Under the pieces are notes generated by a model that did not search any database, had not been told where the DNA came from, and saw nothing but the letters and a program-made list of their open reading frames with translations. DNA of 64,000 nt from Sphingomonas arvum (GTDB lineage: Bacteria; Pseudomonadota; Alphaproteobacteria; Sphingomonadales; Sphingomonadaceae), in assembly GCF_026013565.1 (NCBI RefSeq), contig NZ_JAPDOB010000002.1, positions 620,001-684,000 of the forward strand, read 5' to 3'. Made by a program: the position numbers and the translations under genes. Positions 9,142 through 16,505 of the stretch are shown here, piece after piece. Positions within the stretch are counted from its first letter, which is position 1; each line of letters opens with the position of its first letter.

Positions 9142-9175
9142 GTCTTGGCCGCGGTTTCGCCACCGCGGCCAAGAC
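9142..9175. repeat. Perfect 14-bp inverted repeat with 6-base loop
   Basis: GTCTTGGCCGCGGT at 9142-9155 is exactly mirrored by ACCGCGGCCAAGAC at 9162-9175 around TTCGCC. There is no following T run on either strand, so it is unlikely to be an intrinsic terminator for either flanking gene. It lies between two divergent genes, about 160 bases before the multicopper oxidase start. It could be an operator dyad or an RNA hairpin. Nothing else is evident in the 9035-9331 intergenic stretch. Confidence 0.6.
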
Positions 9176-9331
9176 CGGCTATTGCCGCAACGAAAGGTCT
9201 AAGCCCCCGTGACGGCTCACGATTCCGTTGAGGGGAGGGGCTGTTCAAGTTACTCTGGTAAACGCCTGATTACCGGAATGAACAAGGCCTCTGAGTCGAC
9301 CTTGAGCGGTCCGGAACGAGGGGAGGCGACC

Positions 9332-11278
9332 ATGCCTGAGCTATTGTCCGGCGACCTGCTCTTCCGCGATCACGCGTTCGAGAGCGACGTGCCGCTGCCG
9401 GACGTGATCGATACTGCATCGCGCCGCACGATCACCCTGGCGGCTCGCCAGTTCGACCAGTTCCTGGGCCTCTATGACCAGTTTGGCAACGCGCTGACCA
9501 CCACCGTGTGGGGCTACAAGGCCGGGCAGCTCGGCGGCTACCCCGGCCCAACGATCGTCGCCTACGAGGACCGGGCGGTGACGATGAACTGGCAGAACAA
9601 GCTGCCCCTCACCGGCCACTTGCTGCCCATCGATACGACCATTCATCTTGCCATGCCGGTGCGGCGCCCGCTCGAGAACGGCTACGTCCCGCTCGTCGCG
9701 CACCTTCACGGCGGCCACAGCTCGGCCGCGGCCGACGGTACCGCGGAGCAATGGTTCACCCAGAACGGCGGCGGCCGCGGGCAGGGACCCCGCGAGACCG
9801 GCCGGACCTTCGCCGGCTCCAGCAGCCGCTACGACAACGACCAGGGCGCCGCGACCCTGTGGTACCACGACCATGCGCTGGGCATGACCCGGCTCAACGT
9901 CTACGCGGGCCTCGCCGGCTTCTACATCCTCCAGGACGACGAACGGCTCGCTCTCGAAGCTCAGCAGATCCTGCCTAGTGGCCGCTACGATCTCGGCCTC
10001 GTGATCCAGGACCGGGCGTTCACCGCGGACGGGCAGCTCTACTTGCCCGCCTTCCGGGACGACCGCCTGCCCGGCACGACCGACACGGTCGGCGACATGG
10101 TGCCGCAAGCCTTCTACGATGCGCACGGTGAGGGCGCGCCCTCCATCCTGCCGGAGTTCTTCGGCGACACCATCCTCGTCAACGGCATGGCATGGCCAAA
10201 TCTGGACGTGGCGGCGGGCGAGTACGAGTTCCGGCTCCTGAACGGCTCGGACTCGCGCTTCTACGTCGTTTCCGTCAGCGATCCGCGGGTCGGGATCACC
10301 CTGGTCGGGACCGACGGCGGCCTGCTTCCGCACGCGCTCACCATTTCCGACGGCGACGGCGTGGCGGAACCGGGCGAGTTCCTGGTCCTGGCCCCTGGCG
10401 ACCGGGTCGAGCTCGTGTTCAACTTCAGCCGGCTCGGCCCCGGCGAGACGGCCACCCTGCTCAATTCCGGCCCGGAATTTGAACCCTTCAAGGGCGTGGA
10501 TCTGAGCGGCGCGCTGCTCGGCGGGGCTGAGGCCGCCGACGCTGGTGATCCTGTCGGCAACATCATGCAGTTCACCGTGACGGCCGCCATTCCTGCGTTC
10601 GACGCGCACCTGTCGGCCGGGCAGGCGCTTGCCGGCGGCTTCGCCGACCTCGCCAGCGACGCGGACGGCAACGGCATCGCGGACGCCGCCACCAACGTGC
10701 GCTTGCTCGGCCTGTTCGAAGGCGCGGACGAATATGGCCGGATCATGCCCATGCTCGGCAAGGCGGAGGCGGGATCGATCATCACCGACATGATGGCGCC
10801 CGGCGACTTCGGCCCGCTGATGTACGATGCGCCGATCACTGAAAATCCGCAGCTCGGCGCCACCGAGCAGTGGGAGTTCCTTAACTTCACGGAAGACGCC
10901 CACCCGGTCCACGTCCACCTCGTCCAATATCAGGTGGTCGAGAAACGCGAGATCTTCTTCGTGGACGAGGATGAGAACGGCTTGCCCGATGACACCACCG
11001 GCGACGGCCTGATCAGCTACGGTCACGGCACCACGCCCGACTACACCAAGGCCGACATCTGGATCGGCGACGTTATTCCGCTGCGCCCGGAGGAGACCGG
11101 CTGGCAGGACACGGTGCCGGTCAATCCCGGAACCATGATGTCTATCGTCGCCCGGTTCGATCGACCGGGCGAGTATGTCTGGCACTGCCACATCCTCTCG
11201 CACGAGGACAACGAGATGATGCGCCCCTTCTACGTCGGCGACTTGCCGGTTGGTCAGGGCATGGATTACTTCACCTGA
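9332..11278 (+). CDS. Multicopper oxidase (CotA / bilirubin-oxidase type)
   Basis: 648 aa from ATG 9332, which has GAGGGGAGG at proper spacing; upstream in-frame ATGs lack this. All four copper motifs are visible: HLHGGH, WYHDHALG, HPVHVHLVQ and the C-terminal HCHILSHEDNEM, which supplies the HCH, the distal His and the Met axial ligand of the type 1 copper. This set and the overall layout match CotA-like three-domain laccases. No Sec or Tat signal is evident at the chosen start, so location is uncertain. Two Asp-rich segments, DADGNGIADAA (about residue 445) and DEDENGLPDDTTGDG (about 545), look like calcium-binding loops. Likely role: oxidation of phenolics or metals with reduction of O2 to water. 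Confidence 0.92.
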   Translation: MPELLSGDLLFRDHAFESDVPLPDVIDTASRRTITLAARQFDQFLGLYDQFGNALTTTVWGYKAGQLGGYPGPTIVAYEDRAVTMNWQNKLPLTGHLLPIDTTIHLAMPVRRPLENGYVPLVAHLHGGHSSAAADGTAEQWFTQNGGGRGQGPRETGRTFAGSSSRYDNDQGAATLWYHDHALGMTRLNVYAGLAGFYILQDDERLALEAQQILPSGRYDLGLVIQDRAFTADGQLYLPAFRDDRLPGTTDTVGDMVPQAFYDAHGEGAPSILPEFFGDTILVNGMAWPNLDVAAGEYEFRLLNGSDSRFYVVSVSDPRVGITLVGTDGGLLPHALTISDGDGVAEPGEFLVLAPGDRVELVFNFSRLGPGETATLLNSGPEFEPFKGVDLSGALLGGAEAADAGDPVGNIMQFTVTAAIPAFDAHLSAGQALAGGFADLASDADGNGIADAATNVRLLGLFEGADEYGRIMPMLGKAEAGSIITDMMAPGDFGPLMYDAPITENPQLGATEQWEFLNFTEDAHPVHVHLVQYQVVEKREIFFVDEDENGLPDDTTGDGLISYGHGTTPDYTKADIWIGDVIPLRPEETGWQDTVPVNPGTMMSIVARFDRPGEYVWHCHILSHEDNEMMRPFYVGDLPVGQGMDYFT

Positions 11279-11313
11279 CACCCGCGCAGGCACTGTGCTG
11301 GTGGCCCAGTCGC

Positions 11314-11335
11314 CGGACCGTAGCCGTGCGGTCCG
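11314..11335. terminator. Weak hairpin after the multicopper oxidase
   Basis: CGGACCG (11314-11320) and CGGTCCG (11329-11335) form a 7-bp stem with an 8-base loop, 35 bases after the multicopper oxidase stop. No T run follows, so at best this is an mRNA 3'-end stabiliser or a factor-dependent stop. Confidence 0.25.
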
Positions 11336-11474
11336 AAGCTGAGTTCAGCGCTGCCCGACGGCCCTGCGGCTCGCCGTCTGGCTGACCCCGGACAGCGAAG
11401 CTCTGACTGCAGTTTCGCGCTTGCCCGCCGTGCTTCCCGGCCCCAAGAATCGGACCGGGTCAGGGGGCAAGCAC

Positions 11475-12263
11475 ATGAAACAACGCGTCGACCTTCTCAC
11501 GATCGTCGGCTGGGGCATGCTGCTCGGGCCGCTGCTCACCATGTGGCATGAACTTGGCGGCCATGCGGCCGCCTGCGCCGCGCAGGGCGGCCAGCTGACG
11601 AGCGTCGGCGCCTACTATGTCGAATGCACCGGCCTTACGGCTCTACCCGACCTAGTGGTGGCGGTCGCCGGGGTGCTGGTGAACGCCCTGCTCGCGCTGG
11701 TCGCCTTCGCGCTCTGGCGGCGCGCCCGTAGCGACCATGCTCGCCTCGCCTGGTGGCTGGTGTGGGTCAGCGAAGCGTTCGTTGCGGCCGGCTACCTCTG
11801 TTTCTCGGGCGCGAGCGGCTTCGGGGATCTCGGCACCGGTCCGGGCGGCAGCTTCGCGAACTTCCCTCACCCGCTCGCCATCCGGGTGGCCGAGCTCGCC
11901 GCGGGCATCGTCCTCTACGTCCTGCTGGTCCGCGCGGGCATCCGCTCACTTAACGAGATGCTCGGCACGGGCCGGTCGACCAGCCCCGCGCGCCGCCGCA
12001 TCGCCCACGGCTACTACGCCACGGTCGGCGCCGCCGCGATCCTGGTCGGCCTGCTCAACCCCGTCGGGCTGGTGATCACGATCATGTCGGCGCTGGCCTC
12101 CTCTTTCGGCGGTCTGGCCGGCTTCATCTCCATCGGCTTCGCCCCCGGCCGCGAGGACGCCCCGCATCCCTTCGTGATCGAACGCAGCTGGCCCGTCTTC
12201 CTCGCCGGTGCCGCCGTCCTCGCCGCCTTCGCGGTGGTCCTCGGCCGCTCGCTTCACTTCTGA
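11475..12263 (+). CDS. Polytopic membrane protein with HELGGH motif
   Basis: 262 aa from ATG 11475 (CAGGGGGCAAG upstream). About six hydrophobic helices are visible. Near residue 24 stands MWHELGGHAA, which resembles the zinc motif of M50 site-2-type membrane proteases but has one extra Gly (HExxxH rather than HExxH). A second metal ligand motif (NxxPG or LDG) is not obvious, although LVGLLNPVGLVITIM occupies a comparable late position. Calling it a protease would be speculative. It follows the multicopper oxidase by 196 bases on the same strand. Confidence 0.65.
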   Translation: MKQRVDLLTIVGWGMLLGPLLTMWHELGGHAAACAAQGGQLTSVGAYYVECTGLTALPDLVVAVAGVLVNALLALVAFALWRRARSDHARLAWWLVWVSEAFVAAGYLCFSGASGFGDLGTGPGGSFANFPHPLAIRVAELAAGIVLYVLLVRAGIRSLNEMLGTGRSTSPARRRIAHGYYATVGAAAILVGLLNPVGLVITIMSALASSFGGLAGFISIGFAPGREDAPHPFVIERSWPVFLAGAAVLAAFAVVLGRSLHF

Positions 12264-12551
12264 GCGGGCGGCACTGCCACCTGGTCCGCGAGCCGCGCTA
12301 GAAAGTTCGCTTGCCCGCCACCAGTCGCCGATCTCGACGATCAGCTCGTCACCCAAGCAAGGCCGCGGGCGAGTCCTGCGCCAGATCGGCCCTTCGTTGA
12401 TTGCCGGTCTCAGTGGCGCCAGCCAGCGCTCCAACGCCGGCCTGAACGCCTCGAACAGCGTTGCAAAGCAGACTTCGAACAGGAAACTCAGCTATTCGCA
12501 GGCAGTGACAGACCGGGGTTAAGTGCCCGTTAGGCCATCGCGCGCCTCGTC

Positions 12552-12926
12552 TCAGTCGACGCCGCGTCGTGCCCGCCACGCCAGCAGCGCCCAGCCGCCG
12601 ATCATCAGCAGCCCGCCCGCCGGCGTTACCGCGCCCAGCCAGCGCGGCGCTCCTAGCGCCATCGCCGCCAGCGTACCCGCGAACACCGCCGACCCGCTCG
12701 CCAGCAACAACCCCGGCGCTCGCCACGCGGGCCGCGCGGCCAGCCCCAACGCCATCACCGCCACTCCGTGGGGCAGCAGATATTGGGCGCCCGTCTGCCA
12801 CCAGCCGAGCGCCTCCGCATCGACCCGGCCCTTCAGCCCATGGCTGCCGAACGCGCCCAGCGCCACCGCCGCCCCGGCCAGCACCGCGCCGAGCGCCACC
12901 AGCCGCGACGACCCGCGCCCGCTCAC
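12552..12926 (-). CDS. DUF423 family small membrane protein
   Basis: 124 aa, GTG start at 12926 overlapping the TGA of the upstream dehydrogenase gene (GTGA). It has four hydrophobic helices with the hallmark ALGAFGSHGLKGRVDAEALG and WQTGAQYLLPHGVAVMALG segments of DUF423 (YgdD-like) proteins. Function in this family is not established. The 288 bases between this stop and the preceding membrane-protein gene contain nothing I can interpret. Confidence 0.85.
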   Translation of the reverse strand: MSGRGSSRLVALGAVLAGAAVALGAFGSHGLKGRVDAEALGWWQTGAQYLLPHGVAVMALGLAARPAWRAPGLLLASGSAVFAGTLAAMALGAPRWLGAVTPAGGLLMIGGWALLAWRARRGVD

Positions 12927-14362
12927 GCCTGGTGGATCGCTTTCACCACTTGGTAGCTCTGCAGACCCTCGGTCCCGCCTTCCGATCCGAAGCCACTTTC
13001 CTTGACGCCCCCGAACGGCGCGTCCGCGACCGAGATGGCGAAGCTGTTGATGCCGACCATGCCGGCCTCGATCGCATCGCCCAGCCGGTTGGCCCGCCGC
13101 CCGTTCTCGGTGAAGGCGAATGCCGCCAGGCCGTAGGGCAGGCGGTTGGCCTGCTCGATCGCCTGGTCCTCGGTTCCGAACGGCGCCATGAGCGCCAGCG
13201 GCCCGAACGGCTCGTTGTTCATCGCCTCGGCCTCCAGCGGCACGTCCGCCAGCACCGTCGGCTGGAAGAAGAAGCCGCCGTCGCCCTTTTCACCGCCGGC
13301 CAGCACCCGCGCGCCCTTGGCCCGCGCGTCCTCGACCAGGCTCGCGATCGCGGGCACCCGCCGCCCGTTCGCCAGCGGCCCCATGCTCGTGCCCTCGGCC
13401 AGGCCGTTGCCGACCTTCAGCGCCTTGGTCCGCTCGGCGAACCCGCGCGCGAACGCGTCGTAGATGCCCTGCTGCACGTAGAAGCGGGTGGGCGCCACGC
13501 ACACCTGACCCGCGTTCCGGAACTTCTGCGGCACCACCATGTCCAGCGTTTTGTCGAGGGCGCAATCGTCGAACACCAGCACCGGCGCGTGCCCGCCCAG
13601 CTCCATGGTCACCCGCTTCAGCCCGTCAGCGCATAGCTTCATCAGGTGCTTGCCGACCGGAATGGAACCGGTGAAGCTCACCTTGCGGATCACCGGTGAA
13701 CCGATCAGGTGACGGGACACCGTGTCCGGCACGCCGTGGACCAGCTGGAACACGCCGGCCGGAATGCCGGCGTCGCTGAGCGCCCGCGCCATCGCGCCGG
13801 TGCAGCCCGGGGTCTCCTCCGGCGGCTTGCTGATCACCGTGCACCCGGCCGCCAGCGCTGCCGCCACCTTTTTCGCCAGCAGGTAAATCGGGAAGTTCCA
13901 CGGGGTGAACGTCGCGGTCGGGCCGACCGGCTGGGGGATGACGATGCTCCGCTGCCCGGTCGGCCGCACCAGCACCCGGCCGTAGGCGCGCTTGGCCTCT
14001 TCGGCGAAGAAGTCGAACATCTGCGCCGACCCGATCACCTCGCCGATCGCCTCGGGCAGCGGCTTGCCCTGCTCCTGCGTCAGTAGCGCGCCGATGTGCT
14101 GCGCCCGCTCGCGCAGCAGGGCCGCGGCCCCGTGCAGGATGGCGGCGCGCTTTTCCACGTCCATCGCCCGCCATTCCGGCCACGCACGCTCGGCCGCGGC
14201 CAGCGCCTCGTCGAGGTCGCCGGTACTGGCCAGCGGCACTTCGGCGATGGTCTCGCCGGTCGCCGGGTTGATAACGGGAGCGGCGTCATGGCCCTCCCCG
14301 GAGCGCCAGCTGCCATCGATGAACAGCTGGAGCTCGGCGTCATAGGCTGCGGAGTCGGTCAT
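12923..14362 (-). CDS. NAD(P)-dependent succinate-semialdehyde dehydrogenase-like aldehyde dehydrogenase
   Basis: 479 aa from ATG 14362; a GTG six bases earlier is a possible alternative. It is a full-length aldehyde dehydrogenase: TPWNFPIYLLAKKVAAALAA with the cofactor-binding WNFP, the catalytic Glu in MELGGHAPVLVFDD, and the nucleophilic Cys in FRNAGQVCVAPTR. FTGSIPVGKHLM, ENGRRANRLG and KESGFGSEGGTEGLQSYQ fit the succinate-semialdehyde/glutarate-semialdehyde (GabD) branch. The likely reaction is oxidation of succinic semialdehyde to succinate in the cytosol. It starts 30 bases after the terminase large subunit gene and is coupled to the DUF423 gene. Confidence 0.88.
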   Translation of the reverse strand: MTDSAAYDAELQLFIDGSWRSGEGHDAAPVINPATGETIAEVPLASTGDLDEALAAAERAWPEWRAMDVEKRAAILHGAAALLRERAQHIGALLTQEQGKPLPEAIGEVIGSAQMFDFFAEEAKRAYGRVLVRPTGQRSIVIPQPVGPTATFTPWNFPIYLLAKKVAAALAAGCTVISKPPEETPGCTGAMARALSDAGIPAGVFQLVHGVPDTVSRHLIGSPVIRKVSFTGSIPVGKHLMKLCADGLKRVTMELGGHAPVLVFDDCALDKTLDMVVPQKFRNAGQVCVAPTRFYVQQGIYDAFARGFAERTKALKVGNGLAEGTSMGPLANGRRVPAIASLVEDARAKGARVLAGGEKGDGGFFFQPTVLADVPLEAEAMNNEPFGPLALMAPFGTEDQAIEQANRLPYGLAAFAFTENGRRANRLGDAIEAGMVGINSFAISVADAPFGGVKESGFGSEGGTEGLQSYQVVKAIHQA

Positions 14363-14392
14363 GGGCACGGACTTAGGCCCGTGCCCACGCCC

Positions 14393-15718
14393 TCACAAGG
14401 TGCGTAAGGACGGCGCCGCCCGCCGCTCCAGCAGCGCGGTCAGCGCCCAAACCATCGCATCCGCCCGGTCCGGGCTCGGATCGGGCACCTCGCCCGGCAC
14501 CAGCCGCTCCAACTCCGTCTCCAGCTCGGGGAAGCGGCCCGCCAGCCACGCCCGCCCGCTCTCGAACGCCACCGCCACCGGTTCGGCCCGCGCCACCTTG
14601 CCCCGGCTGGCATTGACCAGCGTCAGCGGCAGGGCAGGGGCCGCCTGCTCCAGCACGCTGCGCACCATCGCCCCGCCCATGTTCGACTCCGCCACCACCC
14701 GGTCCGCATCCCACGCCGTCGCCGCGTCGGCCACCGCCCGCGCCCAGCCTTCCGGCGATCGCCCGCTGACACTGCCATCGTGCAGCACGAACAGCTGCCC
14801 GGCCTCGTCGGACGCCGCCACCACGATGCCGCACGTCCCCCCAGCCGACGCGGGTGGGTCCACCCCGACTACCACCCGCGCCGGCGCCCCCGGCCGCTCC
14901 GCCCGCTGCCGCGCCAGCAGCGCGGGCGGGAACAGCGACCCTTCCACCTCCTCCAGCAGCTCGCCGGCCAGCTCCTGCCGCCCCAGCCGGCTGTTCCCGT
15001 ACAATCCCTCCATCGCTGTCACGAACGCCACGGGCAGGTGCGGATTGTCAAAGGTTGAGCCCTTGCTCGTGACGATCCCCGGTTCGGCGAGCACCCGCTT
15101 GAGCAACTGCGATCCGCCGCGCGGAGTCGTCGTGACCAGCACTTGCGGCCGCTCACCCAGGCGCAGCCCCATGGTGAGGTTATCCCACGCTCGCGCTCCG
15201 CCGCCCCCCCATTTGCCGAGTTCATCGCACCAGGCGACATGGTGCTGCGGCCCCCGCAGCGCCTCCGGCGCCGCCGCCGAGTAGACCGTGGCGATCGCCC
15301 CGGACGGCCACTCCAACTCGCCGCGACTATGCAACCATTCGGGCCGCCAGTCCGCGCTCGATGTCGCCAACAGCCCGCTTTCCCCCTCGACCATCACCCG
15401 CACCGCCTCCTCACGGCTGGCCGCGACCAGCGCAACCCTGACGCCCGTTTCCATACGTGCAATCGAATGAACCCATTCGGCACCCGCTCGCGTCTTGCCG
15501 AACCCCCGGCCCGCCTGGATCACCCACAGTCGCCAGTTCCCGTCGGGCGCCAGCTGCGGCGTACGGCCGCGACCGGCGCCCCAATGGCCCTTGAGCGTAT
15601 CGATGATGCTGGGCGGCAACTCGACAATGAAATCAGTCCACGCCGCGGGATCGTCGCGGCACAGGAGAGCGGCCCGGCGGAGCACGCGATTGACCTCACG
15701 CGGCGACATACCGGGCAT
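14393..15718 (-). CDS. Terminase large subunit, gene-transfer-agent type
   Basis: 441 aa from ATG 15718, which overlaps the stop of the small-subunit gene by one base. ATPase part: Walker A VIQAGRGFGKTRAGAEW near residue 70, Walker B VAWCDELGKW, and the coupling motif VTTTPRGG. Nuclease part: VVGVDPPAS, VVAESNMGGAMV and DRADAMVWAL carry the acidic residues of the RNase-H-like headful nuclease, so both centres look intact. The WCDELGKW signature and size match gp2-like packaging proteins of alphaproteobacterial gene transfer agents. No portal, protease, capsid or tail gene follows; the next gene is a metabolic dehydrogenase. Confidence 0.88.
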   Translation of the reverse strand: MPGMSPREVNRVLRRAALLCRDDPAAWTDFIVELPPSIIDTLKGHWGAGRGRTPQLAPDGNWRLWVIQAGRGFGKTRAGAEWVHSIARMETGVRVALVAASREEAVRVMVEGESGLLATSSADWRPEWLHSRGELEWPSGAIATVYSAAAPEALRGPQHHVAWCDELGKWGGGGARAWDNLTMGLRLGERPQVLVTTTPRGGSQLLKRVLAEPGIVTSKGSTFDNPHLPVAFVTAMEGLYGNSRLGRQELAGELLEEVEGSLFPPALLARQRAERPGAPARVVVGVDPPASAGGTCGIVVAASDEAGQLFVLHDGSVSGRSPEGWARAVADAATAWDADRVVAESNMGGAMVRSVLEQAAPALPLTLVNASRGKVARAEPVAVAFESGRAWLAGRFPELETELERLVPGEVPDPSPDRADAMVWALTALLERRAAPSLRTL

Positions 15719-16242
15719 CACGATGGTTGCGGCGGCGGCGTTTCGGCGATGATCTCTGCGCCGAACTTGGCCAGCCGCTCGCTCAGCGCCGCTACGACTT
15801 CTGCGTCGGTGGCCGGAGGGCTCGCGCGCTGCGGCTGCACTTTCCGCCCCGCCTCGCCGTCCTTTGCTGCGGGCGCCACTCGGGTCTTCGTGACCCGGTC
15901 TTGATGGTGCTTGAGCAACTGAAGCGCCCGCGCCGGGTCTTGCACAGGCGGGTCGGGCACGTCCCAATCCCCGGTGAGATCGATCCGCTCCAGCTCCTCC
16001 TCGACATCGTCGAACTGCTGCTGCAGCACCCGCATCTCCAACCGCGCATAACCCTGTTCCAGCGCCCGGTCCCAGGCGCTGGCAAAAGCAGCACTGGTCA
16101 TACGATGACGGTAAACGGTGGAGCAGGTCACGCCCGCTCGACGAGCCGACCACCTGGCGTTGCACGTTGCCGCGAACAATTCCAGAAAGGTTCGCTGCAT
16201 CTTCGCGCTGAACTTCCGCGCATCCTGGTCTGAGGTATTCAT
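15718..16242 (-). CDS. Terminase small subunit-like HTH protein
   Basis: 174 aa from ATG 16242. The N-terminal half has a helix-turn-helix (LFAATCNARWSARRAGVT followed by STVYRHR) and the segment FASAWDRALEQGYARLEM, as in the small proteins that precede the terminase of sphingomonad gene transfer agents. The C-terminal half is a linker (NALRLL-like ALQLLKHHQDR) and a final helix. It would recognise DNA for packaging and recruit the large subunit. A 1-base stop/start overlap couples it to the terminase large subunit. No strong ribosome site is present, and 30 further upstream codons are open. Confidence 0.7.
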   Translation of the reverse strand: MNTSDQDARKFSAKMQRTFLELFAATCNARWSARRAGVTCSTVYRHRMTSAAFASAWDRALEQGYARLEMRVLQQQFDDVEEELERIDLTGDWDVPDPPVQDPARALQLLKHHQDRVTKTRVAPAAKDGEAGRKVQPQRASPPATDAEVVAALSERLAKFGAEIIAETPPPQPS

Positions 16243-16505
16243 CAGCTGCGTCGTGCGACCGCGGCCCGACCGGACGTCAGCCTCAAGCGTTTCGGACCGT
16301 GAATGGGGTTCTGGTTTCCTTGACACCCTCACCGCTAACCAAAAAGGTTCCTACATGTCAAGCTCGGTATGCCAGAGCGGGGTACACGACGCGCCCGCCG
16401 GCTGCCGACCACGCAGCGGTACGGGCAGCCACCCAGGCAGTCAGAAGCCTGTCGACCGACCCCATGGATCCTGTCGGTAGTACAACCCAGTTCGCGCGAG
16501 TGCCT

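Noticed and set aside
8967-9248. 93-codon minus-strand open frame upstream of the small soluble gene
   Set aside because: No ribosome site, Arg/Gly/Thr-rich, and it runs through the inverted repeat; more likely noncoding.
9341-11293. 650-codon minus-strand open frame opposite the multicopper oxidase
   Set aside because: Antisense shadow; the plus-strand protein has all copper motifs.
12208-12522. 104-codon plus-strand open frame in the gap after the HELGGH membrane protein
   Set aside because: Starts inside that gene in another frame, is Ser/Pro/Arg-rich and has no ribosome site.
14393-16242. Reading the terminase genes as part of an active prophage
   Set aside because: No integrase, attachment repeats, portal, capsid, tail or lysis genes are present around them.
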